Positions 1-12,420 of a stretch of 64,000 bases of DNA are shown here, one piece after another. Numbering within the stretch: the stretch's first letter is position 1; every line of letters begins with the position of its first letter. The stretch is taken from positions 4,464,001 through 4,528,000 of the forward strand of contig CM082597.2 of assembly GCA_040954595.2 (NCBI GenBank), read 5' to 3'. The notes below the pieces were generated by a model. The model did not search any database and was not told the origin of the DNA. It worked only from the letters and a program-made list of their open reading frames with translations. The translations under genes were made by a program, and so were the position numbers. This DNA is from Balanoglossus misakiensis (taxonomy: Eukaryota > Hemichordata).

Positions 1-648
1 TATCTGACGCTGTGAAGTTGAAATTATGAAAGAATGGAGGGAAGAAAAGAAAGGAGAATGGACGAAAAGCAAAAATGAGTTAACGATGAGTTGAATGACT
101 CATGTTCATAATTACACACTGTACATGCATGTTGTCTGTGATTGCTAAACAGTTCACATCAGTATTGCTGTTGTGTATAATGGTTTGGCAGACTTTTGAT
201 ACGACTGAGTTTTAACAAATGTATAATGCACTCACTTTGTGGGAAAACCTACAAGTAACATTTCTAATCTTCAAAACTATTTTCCACCTTCGATTTAACC
301 ATGATGAGGTAAAATGCATTTACATGTACACATGTATGTCAGGTTGCGTGTAAGGCAATGACATTACCATGGAAAACTCATAATGTAACTTTGTATGGTT
401 TCATGTTACGAATATCTACAAGTGACAATATAATCATTCAACGAGTGAACCAATCTTTATCTTTTTCATCTGAATTACGCAAGTTATGGACCGACTCCCT
501 TTTTGTTCTGGGTGGGGGGCTGCCAGCCCTCTTGTTGGCGTTTTTCTATATATGCATCTAAGTTCATTTATTCATTTATGTAACAATGTTTCACTGGACA
601 CCTAAAGCACAAATTATAGTGAAATATAATATAGGCTATGTATCTCAC
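1..648. other. Partial intron of the TMEM145-like gene
   Basis: This follows the exon 4 donor on the minus strand. I see no further exon, RNA gene or clear repeat in it. The 67-residue plus-strand reading frame at 358-561 has no recognisable domain and lies antisense within the intron. Confidence 0.6.
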
Positions 649-876
649 CTTGTCAGTATAGCAGTTACTGACAGCTATGTACCACCACCTCTCTCGAACT
701 GATCTGAAGCTCCTGCCTCCTTTGCAGTCATAGATGTTCCCGCTCTCAGTGAGGTCGTACAGTTCATCAGTTTCGTCGATGGTTTTCTTGGCACAGCCTG
801 ACCATGGGTACTTGTCGGTCAGGTTTATAATCTGATTATTTTCGATTTTCAAAACTGCTTCTTTCTCCACGCAGTT
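649..876 (-). CDS. TMEM145: TMEM145-like exon 4
   Basis: Seventy-six codons from a TTTTCAACAG acceptor to a GTGAGA donor, phase 0 at both ends. It begins NCVEKEAVLKIENNQIINLT and includes PWSGC, a lineage-variable insert (KKTIDETDELYDLTESGN), GRSFRSVRERWWYIA and SNCYTDK. The NLT sequon and several cysteines fit a secreted or luminal domain. The next exon, expected to lead into the transmembrane region, was not found in 1-648 and should lie beyond the left edge. Confidence 0.92.
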
Positions 877-3454
877 CTGTTGAAAATAGACATAAATCAG
901 AACTCAGAATTATTTAAGTCTGATCACGGGACAAAGTTATTAAGTGTGTATTCACTATAACATGAAGTACATATTTATAAGACATAACTTGGACTGTACT
1001 GGGCCAGCTCAGGGCTAACCCTATGGGTAGCATTGCCTATTTAGCACTTTACTATACGACTATCCATGTTGTTTCATACCACTGGTTAGCTATCTGGGAA
1101 TCACATAAAGTGAGTGCACATGTAACTGAAATGACAAAACCAAAATTTTTTCACATTCCATGTGTTTCCATGGCAACTTACAGTATCAGTTTTGTAGACA
1201 GCATCCCACTGATCTGCCTCATCGTAATACAGTAAGATATTTTCCACTTCGTATGTCTGTAAGGATATTGAAAACAAAGAATTAGGATTATTTCTTTATG
1301 CCTTCTCAATGGTGTGATACATTTACATGTAGTTTCCTTTCAAAGCAAACAAATCAACAATATACTAACTGCAAAAGTTCCTCCTTATGTGAGGAAATTT
1401 TAACACCCCTTTGTCAATTCCTGGAAATTTCTCATGTCGCTTTCAAAGTGGCAATGTCTTAAGTCATTACCGCATCCTTGACACCATACATGTAGGAACT
1501 GAATGATAATGTAATTTGCATGCCCAGTGTATCAGTGTTTACAGTGCGAGGCCTTACACATGATATAGACTAAATACAAATATTTTTTTTTCTCTCTCTC
1601 TCTGTTAACAAGTTTCATCAATTCTCCGTCTTCTTTTCTCGTTTTATTTTCTCTCTATCTCTCCCTCTCTTACTTGCTCCTTCTTTGTGAAAAAGAACTT
1701 ATAAATTCTAACCGAAATTTAAATTAAGTGTTTTTGCCGCATTTAGACATAAATTTTTAATTCATTAAAAGGTTAATTGTTGCGGCAAGTCTTCCCAATA
1801 CACAGTCGGTGTAATATGAGATGTGATGAATGAATATTGAGATCTACAAGACAATTGTTTGTGTGTTCATCTTGAAGCAATACTACATTATGAATGTAAT
1901 TTTTCCTGAGGGTTCAATGTTTACTGCTGGAATGATTATTAGTTATTCACAATGTCACATCCTATAGGATTGCTTTATTTTGACTCTCTGAGAATGTATG
2001 CATAACCATGATTTCACAAACCTTACACCTGAACCAAGACATCGTCACATGTGATCAGTACATTGACCACTCAGACTCCCTATCACAAAACTGTTGCTAT
2101 GCAACCGAACCAAAGATCTAGCAAAGTCGCTACAAAGAAAATGTCGCCACGCAACCCCCCAGCTCTGACCTCTGAAGAATCATCCTCCAGAATGAAAAGA
2201 TGACGAATTCAGGATTGTCTTGAAGACAATGGCGCCAGTCAAGCATGAACACTGGGTGAAATTGTATCTGCAGGTGTGTAATTCTACTGGTTTTAATAAA
2301 GGCATACATCACAATATAATATGTATGTATGCTTAGAATTCCTCTTCAGACTTCTGTCGTTATGTTGAAAACTTGAAATCTACACTGTATTAGAAATGTA
2401 CACAAAGGCCACATACACGTATGCAGTGTACATGTAATATACATGTACATCTTGTGGGAACTTCCTCTGAAGTTACATAAGAGATATTACTAAAAATAGA
2501 AGCTTTTCAAACACACTCAAGGCTTATTTCATTAAAAATTGTTACAAAGTAACAACCACATTGTTTTCAATTATGTACATTGTAGCAGTTACACTACAGT
2601 GTAATACAAAGTAACAACCACAACCTTTGCAATGATGTACATTGTAGCAGTTACACTACAGTGTAATACAAAGTAACAACCACATTGTTTGCAATGATGT
2701 ACATTGCATCAGTTACACTACAGTGTAATACAAAGTAACAACCACATCCTTTGCAATGATGTACATTGTAGCAGTTAGATTATTTGTCTAGTTTTCAGAC
2801 CCACAGCTGAGGGATGACATCTACATTTTAAAGTGACCTGTAGAAGCATTATTACCAGGGTTCTCAAGTCATGTAGTAATGTTTCAAACCCCTAGCAAAA
2901 ATACTGTGCTGTATGTGAGCAATTCAACTTTGCCCATCAGATAAACGTTCAAGACAAATGGGGCTACTTACAACTGGATCTGATGAATAGCTCACACTCA
3001 ATTGTCCATATCAAAGTAATATACTTCCAATACACGGTGAGATTTTTATACGTACACAAATTACGTAAAATGGATGCAAAACACACACCTGAAAGAGTTA
3101 TGCTACCATAACAATCTTCATGACAAATAGGCAATTACAATGTTTACATAGAGCAATTTCCACATGAAATATTTACATACAACTAACAGTAAATGCTTGG
3201 GGCATACATTTTAAAGGCACTTGGCTGTATACTGATTACAGAGATTTTATTTTAATAACTATACTGAAAGTCTTTATTCATAAGTCTTTATTCACAGAAT
3301 ATATTGCTATATGGCTGGGTACCCTTCTAATTAGCTTTCGTGAATATTTCCAAGGCGTCAGATTACAATTGCCACATAAAGGTAAACCAAGCTTCCATAG
3401 GTTAATATGCAATCATGACTGATCGATCAATAAGTGTGTCTATCTATCCTTATC

Positions 3455-3486
<32 letters not shown>

Positions 3487-6400
3487 TGTATGTATGTATG
3501 TATGTATGTATGTATGTATGTATGTACGTATCTATTTAACTATATATCTATATACATATATATCTTCTTCAATATAATATTTCTCAACAACACACAAAAT
3601 CATAGAAGATCACTCATTAGGAACATATACTTCATTTCCTGCCTTTGAGTGACCTCCTCTCCCATGTGGTTCTGAGTCGTGTGCATCAACAAAAGATCGA
3701 AGACGTCACTCATCATTAGTGGAAAAAAAACAAAATACCGGAAAATGCACTGCACATGACACAAGATGCATTCACATTAGGGGAATGAAAGGTTCCTGCC
3801 TGTTATCTAGTGGTACACAACACAAGCCATTAGGACACCAAGGCTGATTTGATCATTGTTTGCGAAAAATCTTATCTCGGCTAATCCAATTACTGTCAGA
3901 TTCAGCAGATAAATTACATTAACCTTGAGACCCTCAGTGATTCTTATCAGATCAATGGTAATGTACATTTACCTCAAATGTGAAACGACAAACACTGATG
4001 TCTAAACCACTTGACGATATCTTGAGCATCAAAACATTTGTGCAGTGTGATGTATACAACAAACACAACTTTTTATACCAATCACAATTTGCCAAGAAAG
4101 TAATAAATGAGGGGCTTTGTCCCTTTAAAGGCTTTTTAGAATTTGTGGTTGGTGTTTTTCTGTCCAAATGGTGAACAGGGAGTTATGAGAGAGACCTTAG
4201 AAATAAACAAGTACATTTATCTTGCTCATTATCCAGGAGAGTCTCAGTATAAATTGGCTGGGTAATTTCTTGTTTTTGTCTCTGGATAATTCTGAAGCTT
4301 ATAATAGAAACAATGATGGAAAGGATCGCAGATAATAACTGGCTTCTTTTCTCATAAAGGTCGAATTTAAGGTCGTCATTTCCGATACTCAAATTTGATT
4401 AAATTTGGGGAGGGAGTTCATAATCAACAATTTGGTCATGTCTTCAAGATCACCTGCACAATAAACTGTTGCCAAAAGCGATTTCCTGCTCTAACTAGTC
4501 CTAATAACGCAGCCAGGGTTATGAGACACGGCAGTTTACCATTCCAATGTTCCTCTCGAAAACTTGGCAACAGCTAGTGGAGTTTATGTTATTGTTCCTC
4601 ATCATGGCAACCAGCAGCGAACAACACAAGCAAACAAGGTAGGTATTTGCTGATCTGTCTGGCATTTTATGGGAGTTACAACGACTTCACAAACATCTGG
4701 TTTTTAGCAAACATGGCTTTTTTTCTGTGATTGAACCATGCTCTTAGTATACTAATTACTATGCTACAAATGGACATGTACCTGTAATAGGTTACAATAT
4801 TTAAGCATTGTTAGGGCAATTGTTAGGATTTTATCAATAAATACACAGTCCAGGGCAACCACTTTGTTCTCTCCAGGAATTTTCATGACGCATCTGCTAA
4901 TTTACTAATTATAGGGGCATCTACATGTACATGTAATATCTTCCCCAACAGTTTCAATAAATATTAAAATGGATGTCTGGTTTGCCAAATAATAACACCA
5001 TTCTCAAAAAGTGTGCAGCGATCCTTAGCAAGTAAAAATTCACTTCACTTTTACATGCAACATTACATTTGTATTTGCCACAGAAGCCTTGCAACCATGA
5101 ACACTGAACATCAAGAGTTAGACATTACAGCTTTACAACAGTCGCAAGGAAAGATTCAGTTGGGATTGGGTAGTTTGGAATCTGACAAAATTGACATGCT
5201 TGACATATCTCTGCTTGCAGAACATGATTTCATCAAATCCATCGACATTCATGATTCATTCTCAATTGATTTTTCATTGTAAGCCAACTTCAATAGGTAC
5301 AAACATGTTATGTTCCAACAATTAATTATACAATAATCACAGTTACATGTATGAATGAGATTAAAACAATATCCCTTAATTGCATGTTAACATAACTAAT
5401 TTAAAAAGCTAATTACACATGTTCCAACAATTAACTGTCTCAGAAATCACAGCTATAGGGAGGAAATTAAAACAATATCCCTTAATTGCATGTTAACAAT
5501 AACATCACAAATTCAAAAAGCATTTGTATTGAATACTGCAAGATTGACTTCACTTTGAATGTATTAACTGTTGCTATGACAAGATATTTAGACGTGTGTG
5601 TTGGGTATAGTGTGGTTTGTGTGGGTACTGCATTCAAATTGACTTCAATGGTATTTCTCGTATGCTCTGTTTCACAGGTGTCATCCTATGTAGTTTTAAA
5701 GCTTGATGCATTAGTACAGGTCACAAGTCAGATGTCACAACGTCACTACGAGGATTCTAGATAACAACGATTCAATACAACTATCAGATTATAGATGAGA
5801 CAAATTGGACACAACAAATAAATAAATACACACTGCTGATCTAATCACTCCAAACATTGCCAATGACACTTGGAACATTAAAAACATGATTACATAAATG
5901 ACCGCAAAATCAAATATTGCCTATTGTTGTAAATAACGTCATACCAGCCAGCATATTCACCAGATAAAACTAAGTGGTATTTTGTAGGTGTAGTCTGGCT
6001 GGACGTTTATTCACACTCCACATAATGTAAATCAGTGGTGGCCTATTTTTCAACTCGTAAAATCGTACACATAAAACGTAAGATATGTCGCACACTTGCT
6101 ACATGTACATGTCAAACCTCCTCAAGGAAATGTAGCTAAATATACATCCTCCCCTTAGACACAATTATAAATGGATAAACCATTTAATAATGGGGGGAGG
6201 GGAGGGGGAAGCTGGATGAGCAAATCTATTAAAGCACAATCTACCCCCCCCCCCCCCCCTCTAAATCTTTTTTCTCTACAATATACAGAACCTGATATAA
6301 TCATAAGCAACAGAAATTCTTTATCGTCACAAACCACTTTAAGGTGATAAGGTTTTTTAACATGTGCATTTTTTTGCTCTTGTTGGAAAGAATCCAAACA

Positions 6401-8714
6401 CACTGATTACTATATGTGCAAATATCACAACTCACCTGTTTCCTATAGGATTTTTACAACCTGGCATTTTAAAAATATTCAAACCTCTTTAGCTCAATTT
6501 TTGATCCATTTACTCATAATATTGTGGAATTATACACTGGGCATTCAAGCCACCCTTTCCTCAGAATTCAGTAGTCCCAACATTTATGAGAAATTGTCAT
6601 AAATCTGTCAAAATTCTCGCAAAATGAATAAGTAGGTTTTAGTCGTTTAAAAATCAATATCTACATACACAGCCTCCACACCTGGTCTCGAACATTAAAT
6701 CGGGAAATTTCGAGAATTTTGGACCCATACATAGGAGTTAAGACATTTAAATTGTATCTGTACATTCATACCAAACTTAGACTCTATGGATTTCAAATCA
6801 CGCAACTGACTCAACCTAATTTCGGAGAAGACTTAGTCTGGATATTGTCACAAGTTTGATAAGGGGTACGGTAAGTTAAGCTGTAAGGGTAAACAGTGGG
6901 GGTTACACAAACATACCAGAGGATAACTTATTGCATCCTAGCTAAAATAACCACCTCTCAATATCGCGATCCCGAATGACCTTTGCCTCAGAAAACATAT
7001 TTGAGTTTGTTGTCCTTCCAGATTAAACTGTTCTTGACCTGTTAGCTAAAGGAGTGGATGGGTGCATCTGATAATTTTGTTTTTGATAAACAATTATGTG
7101 CTAACAAACAACGATTCTATTGTTCGTCCCTATTGTAATGCCCTGGGCAATGTCGTCGCCCCTTTAAAACGTACACATTTTCCAATTCTGAGCAAAAGCT
7201 TATTTGGTGTGGTAGACTTGATGATGTCAAACTAACCCACTAAGCTCAACTGAATAGTACATTGGGATGAGGTCAGGAAACTATTATAAAACATTCTGTT
7301 GGAAAATACAATGTACGACGTGATCTCCATGAAGTGAAGACATAACAATGCAATCAAAATAGAAAAGCAACTTAAAAAAAGAGGCAACCGTCCCTTTATG
7401 TTCAAGGCCCGTTGCCTAATTCCACTTAAAGACTGCGTATTACTAGTATAACAATTGGTGGCTGTTTGTAAATGCCTATCGACCACCACGAGCAAAGTTT
7501 CCTTCGAAAGTCGTATTTCATTGTATAAGAATTGGATCACCGACGTCATTGTATTATTCGAATGTACCACTTTTAGTCAAGCACAATGATTTAACGACAT
7601 CAACACTGCATTGGTCGGGCATTTGGCAAGACTCCGAGGCAAAGCGGAACAATATAAGGAAGATATACTGTAAAACACTTTATTTTTGCGAGTCGAAATT
7701 TTCGCGATATCGAGAGTTGCCACTGTTACGCGAGGAATAATTTTCGCGTTCTCATATTTCACTGCAGCTAGTTATCTCCAGAAAACATTTTACACGACTT
7801 TTAATTTTCAAGTTCTTTTGGCTCTCGTGTAGTTTGCGAAAACTTAATGCTCGCGAAAATAACCCGTTTTACTGTATGTGTTGCAACACGGATCCCTCAG
7901 TTTATGTTCGACAGCGCAATAACAACATCACTCTCCTCGTGTTACTCTTAGCATGAGTACAAACGTCACCACTCTGACGGATTATAAGTGTATTATATAC
8001 TACATATCTTCAATTCAAAATATTTCCTGTACGCTACATTCTATCATGAATGTATCCAATATATTCACGTCACTGTTTGGATTTTGAAACCCAACACCGA
8101 GATGTCAGCTGTCACGTCATCGCGGACGTAGCTGAGGTCGTCTGTCGTGGCAAATCAATACCCCATAAAGGTCTGCTTTTAGGGAACGTTGGGACGCAAA
8201 GGGTTATCTGACAAGGAATATCGATCTGTAGGGTGCCAGTCACTGCTTTGACTCGACCGGCCAGGGTCATTCAGGTGTGTGGTGTAAAAAGAAAACATCG
8301 GTTACACATATGTCTTACCACTGGATACTCGAAGTGAAACCTCAGCCTTCCTACGTCTGATAGGAAACAGAATCTCTCAAGGAACTCCCAGTCCTGCAGA
8401 GAGACAGAACCAAAGCTTACAAACACGTCAACGGTTTGTCGATTTCAGAGAGATTGTGTACATTTCAAATGAAATGTTATGAACATTGACGTTTTCGCAA
8501 CACTGTAACAGACAACGTAGACGTACCAACACCATCTCATGTGGTTATTAGTTCGACATCGCAACTGACAACCACAATTGACCCGTGAACTTACTGTTTG
8601 TGTCTCGAGCGTTCCTGTCACGATCTTACTGGAGATCAAATGGACGGAAGAAAGTAGTAAAACCGCTGAGATGTAAGTACGGACAGCCGTACCACACTGC
8701 ACAGCCGTCGCCAT
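649..8714 (-). CDS. TMEM145: TMEM145-like (GPR180/TMEM145 family) membrane protein, 5' part, four exons, partial
   Basis: Joined minus-strand exons 8595-8714, 8319-8393, 1182-1256 and 649-876 give 166 residues with every junction in phase 0 and good GT-AG sites. The product starts with a hydrophobic signal peptide (about residues 1-29), then the family's extracellular domain. Recognisable stretches are DWEFLERFCFLSDVGRL, NILLYYDEADQWDAVYK, NLTDKYPWSGC and RSFRSVRERWWYIA. These match what I know of animal TMEM145, an intimal-thickness-receptor/GPR180-type protein with a seven-helix region after this ectodomain. The seven-helix part must lie left of position 649, outside the window. TMEM145 has been linked to hair-cell stereocilia in mammals; its role in invertebrates is not established. 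It is the next gene downstream of the mir-125 hairpin on the same strand. GPR180 is the alternative paralogue, but the ectodomain wording fits TMEM145 better. Confidence 0.9.
1164..1177. promoter_or_regulatory. Palindromic X-box motif at the start of TMEM145-like intron 3
   Basis: GTTTCCATGGCAAC fits the RFX consensus on both strands and overlaps the GTAAGTTGCC donor region of exon 3. It could be a chance overlap. Confidence 0.3.
1182..1256 (-). CDS. TMEM145: TMEM145-like exon 3
   Basis: Twenty-five codons between a CCTTACAG acceptor and a GTAAGT donor, phase 0 at both ends. It encodes TYEVENILLYYDEADQWDAV followed by YKTDT, which continues the beta-rich ectodomain. It is separated from exon 2 by a 7062-bp intron and from exon 4 by a 305-bp intron. 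The first bases of the downstream intron include a perfect X-box-type palindrome (1164-1177). Confidence 0.9.
2541..2780 (+). repeat. 62-bp minisatellite (copy A of a dispersed family)
   Basis: Four units with an exact 62-bp spacing, seen as ACAAAGTAACAACCAC starting at 2544, 2606, 2668 and 2730. Each unit contains TTACACTACAGTGTAA, a near-palindrome with 7-bp arms. Related arrays are at 15835-15950, 19250-19435, 32150-32330, 36721-36945 and 59150-59245. Confidence 0.9.
3457..3527 (+). repeat. (TATG)n microsatellite
   Basis: About 17 near-perfect TATG units, followed by a TATC/TATA-rich tail to about 3560. The frame translating it into repeated MYVC is an artefact. Confidence 0.97.
5311..5505 (+). 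repeat. 109-bp tandem duplication
   Basis: TGTTCCAACAATTAA starts at 5311 and, diverged, at 5420. The block AAAACAATATCCCTTAATTG followed by CATGTTAACA is shared between the copies. Two copies only, inside intron 2 of the TMEM145-like gene. Confidence 0.85.
7668..7874. mobile_element. 207-bp MITE with TA target duplication
   Basis: Terminal inverted repeats CTGTAAAAC...TTATTTTTGCGAG (left) and, read from the right end, CAGTAAAACGGGTTATTTTC followed by GCGAG, flanked by TA on both sides. No coding capacity. The TA target and terminus suggest a Tc1/mariner- or pogo-mobilised element. It lies in intron 2 of the TMEM145-like gene. Confidence 0.75.
8319..8393 (-). CDS. TMEM145: TMEM145-like exon 2
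   Basis: Twenty-five codons between a CTGCAG acceptor and a GTAAGA donor, phase 0 at both ends. It encodes DWEFLERFCFLSDVGRLRFH followed by FEYPV, the most conserved N-terminal block of the family. It is too short to appear as an isolated ORF and was found by expecting this block between exons 1 and 3. Confidence 0.9.
8595..8714 (-). CDS. TMEM145: TMEM145-like exon 1 (signal peptide)
   Basis: Forty codons from an ATG followed by GCG, an A-rich context (GAAAAATGG). The first 29 residues have a short polar start and a hydrophobic core (AVLLLSSVHLISS), a typical signal peptide. Then comes KIVTGTLETQT, equivalent to the family's mature N-terminus just before the conserved DW..L..FCFLSD block. 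The exon ends in a GTAAGT donor in phase 0, followed by a 201-bp intron. No other in-frame upstream ATG is needed to give a signal peptide, which supports this start. Confidence 0.88.
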
Positions 8715-8830
8715 TTTTCACAGTTCGGTGGATTGTCAGTTAATTAGCATATTTAATAGAGCGTTGATAGTCACGTGGCTTGTCGCTAGGCAACCACAAA
8801 TAAATACCCTGGCCCTGTCTTCGCACTTTA
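8715..8830 (-). promoter_or_regulatory. Proximal promoter of the TMEM145-like gene with E-box and RFX-type X-box
   Basis: The minus strand reads GTTGCC-T-AGCGAC at 8782-8794, which fits the RFX X-box consensus RYYNYY(N1-3)RRNRAC. A CACGTG E-box is at 8772-8777 and an A/T-rich TATTTATTTG stretch lies at about 8796-8805. All are within about 90 bp of the start codon. The transcription start is not visible from sequence alone. RFX factors control ciliary and hair-cell genes in animals; the link here is inference. Confidence 0.5.
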
Positions 8831-9687
8831 CGGTGGCGGTTTGAAACGCGCAAATTCGCTGTTTATTTCTTTCGTTTGAAGAACAAATCATAAAATTGTG
8901 GGGACATAGCATACAGAACGAACATTTATTTAATTCCGAACGGCATAACTGTCCACTGTCTTTCTAAAACGACCGATTTAGCCATGAATATACACTACGT
9001 TTTGGAGTGACGTCATGAATTGTGACGGGCTTAGTGGTGCACTCGGGAAATCTTTCACTGGTTTCGTTTGCATATTGTCAATAAATATACAGTGAACATC
9101 GCAACTTTAGGCCTAACTAAATAACGTGGTTGCTTTATTTGAAATTGGAAAACAATTTTCGGGGGAGGATTTGCTTTCAAGTTTCATTCGCTTTACAAGA
9201 ACATTTATTTGTTATCTACTCTTGAATAATAAAGCGATGAAAATCGTATTGGGTCATATTTGATTGTTGCCTAAACGTAAAGTTTGAGAGGATTCGGCCA
9301 ATAAATTCTGCTAGCTTTAATGCGAACAGCGGAGATAAAGCATAGGTACAGACACCGCGCTGCCAAGGCTTAGGCCCCTATCTCTATAACTGACAGATCT
9401 CCATTAGATATTGGCTGAATGCACTCAAAGATTGATTGTCGCTTGTCACACCTGGAGTGCCGTGTCGCGAGGGTGAGGCAGAGGGCTTGATTATTATCAC
9501 GTCTTGTTTTGGAAAGAATGACGTTACATTCAGTGGCGTTATTACGTAACATGACAGAAGTCATTCCCGAATGGCACGGTACAAACATGCGCACCTATGG
9601 CATCATGGGTACTAGTATGTCAAACACTTGCTTGTCTGAGAGAACAATATGATCGATCAACAGCGCTTGAGATGTCGCGCCAACAGA

Positions 9688-9971
<284 letters not shown>

Positions 9972-11430
9972 CTCGACGCGGCAATAGCTCTCCTAAATTG
10001 AACACGGGAGCTTAAAGTGGCATAGAAGAATTTGAGAATTCTTCCAAAGACTAGCCTACTACGAGTTTTATCTTTACATGCATGTTTTTCCCTGATAATA
10101 TCCGGTATCACTTGTGGGTTAAAATTCTGCGAAGGCCAAAATGAGTTGAGGTGTGTGGGACGGAATACGCGATGCGGATCTCATATCCATAATCATTTGA
10201 AAATGATCAATACATGTAGGCTACTCCTATTCGGTTTTAGATATTTCATGTCGCCGCCAATACACATGCTCGACTGTACTGATTGAATTGAAAGATGTGT
10301 ATTGAAAGAAATGCATTGAATTCGAAAGAATGCAATTATCGGGGTGCAATTTGACGAGAGCTATACACTTGAAAATTATTCGCAACTACGAAATAAATTG
10401 CATATTGGAGAAGAAAAAAAAACTGGAAACGGACTTTTTTATGTAGAGCAGTGTCACCTGGTGGTCAAAACTAGCATATGAAGTATAAATGGTATATAAT
10501 AAAACTGAATCCGGTGCGATAATGTTACACATTTAAAATTTATAGAATAAAAGAGTTTCCATCACATTTGCGTGTAAGCTTGTAGGAGATAAAAACGAAC
10601 GCAAAAACGTGTTTTTAGAGCACTGACATAACTCACAGGGTGTGGTTCGAATTTTAGGGATGCCTAAGACATGAAAAGATTATTATCTTTGCGGACATGA
10701 GGTTTTTGACGTTGCTACACACAAACTGACAACAACTGTACGTAATAGCTTGTCGGCCAGCTCCAATGCATGCATATACCATATACATGTACTCCAAAAT
10801 GTCATTGTACAGGAAATGTTGGTGACATTATTTCCTGAACAAAACCCCGAAAAAAAAAACGAAGCGTGCTGGTATACAAAAGATTCAATCGTTAGCGGGC
10901 GCTCCAGTTGAGCACTCGGCCGCACCACCGAACCAAACCCGAGTGTCGAGGTTGACGACAGAAGACTGGTGGAACGTGATTTTAATCTGGATTACGCTGG
11001 TCCTATTTGTTTGCCGTCGTCTAGAAAGTAGTCAAGGGCCCTGGCTTGAATTAGCCACAAGTTTCTATGTTTTCATTCCACGAAATTAAGATTTACTTCT
11101 ATAAGAGAAAAAAAATCGTTTACAAATGTTCGCAGGACATACAAGTCAATGACTCTGCATATGCTCATCACATCTCGTGCATCATTTTGCGCCTCCTATC
11201 GACTGTTTAGTATATACCATACCGCCCTTTCGTTTACAGTGCAAGGTGCGGGCTTTCTTGATCGTGCAAATAACGAGCAAAGTGTGACGTCTGTTTTTTT
11301 TTTTTTTTTTTCATCTGCAGTGTATTTATTCGGCCTGGTGACGAAGATGCAAATTGATCATGTGACTTATGGAGATTCCGGTCACGTTCATTGATGCGGC
11401 TGGGTGTCGGTGACACATATATTGCTCTCA

Positions 11431-11453
11431 ACAACACCACCATCACCACCACC

Positions 11454-11487
<34 letters not shown>

Positions 11488-11488
11488 T
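11431..11488. repeat. (CAC)n/(CAT)n microsatellite
   Basis: CAC triplets run into CAT triplets at 11431-11488. No gene reads through it; the reverse frame gives poly-Val/poly-Met. Confidence 0.95.
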
Positions 11489-11563
11489 ACAGTATTATCA
11501 CACAATGTTATTGTCGTTGTTGCTGCTTCTGCTGAAATATTCGCATTTGCACGACACACTTCA

Positions 11564-12420
11564 ATAGTGTGGTATGATGTGTATTCCCGTAGGATTTTTG
11601 TGCTAAAATTGATTTTTTTGCTGTTTTGGCTTCTATGGGGACCCAACTACCCGAAAATGATGGGGTGCAATTTTAAGGGCCCCTCCATCATATTTTTATG
11701 GGGAGGAGGGTACTTCCGTTTTGTGGTATGATGTGTATTCCCGTAGGATTTTTGTGCTAAAATTGATTTTATTTGCTGTTTGGCTTCAATGGGGACCCAA
11801 CTACCGAAAAATCATGGGGTGCAATTTTTAGGGCCCCTCCATCAATTTTTTTTCGGGGGGTCTCTTCTGTTGTAGTCACTCGAGGATATTTGTTCACCTA
11901 TTTACTCTATCATCATGGGAATTTGGGCTACAATTAATTTGTTTTTGTTGTTTTTGCTTTGGAGGGGACAGGGGACCCACCTGGCCAAAAATAATAGGGT
12001 GCAAATTATAGGGCCCTCCATCATTTTATATTGGAGGGGGGGGGGGCACTTCCCTTTTGGCCACTCCGAAGTTGTTTGTTGGCCTATTTACTCCCTTCTC
12101 ATAGAATATTTTGCTAAAAATATTATTTTTCTTTGATGTTTTGGTTTCAATGGGGCTCCACCAGAACTAAAATGATGGGGTTCAAATTTTTTGAACCTTC
12201 CATCATGTCTGGGGGGGGGGGGTAATCATCTGTTTTTGCCACCCTGAAGATACTTGTTCACCTATTTACTATACGGTTAGTATTGTCGTGGTATTTCTTG
12301 CAATTTGGTTTGCTCCTCTGGCTTGAATGCAGACTGACTGCCGAAAAGTGATGGTGTGCAAAATGTTGGACCCCTTTACCACATTTTTTTGGTGGGGGGG
12401 GGGGGGGGTTCTCTACATTT
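11564..12420 (+). repeat. Foldback left arm, five ~150-180 bp units
   Basis: Each unit contains a GGATTTTTGTGCTAAAATTG-like block, then TTGCTGTTTTGGCTTC, GGGGACCCAACTACC, ATGATGGGGTGCAATTTT, GGGCCCCTCCATCAT and a poly-G tract. The outer two units are the most alike and the inner units more diverged. Confidence 0.85.

Larger units (their letters stand above)
1257..8318 (-). other. Large intron 2 of the TMEM145-like gene
   Basis: A 7062-bp intron bounded by the exon 2 donor and exon 3 acceptor. It holds a 62-bp minisatellite (2541-2780), a (TATG)n microsatellite (3457-3527), a 109-bp direct duplication (5311-5505), a poly-C tract near 6243-6259 and a MITE (7668-7874). Reading frames inside it show no recognisable domain. 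Confidence 0.8.
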
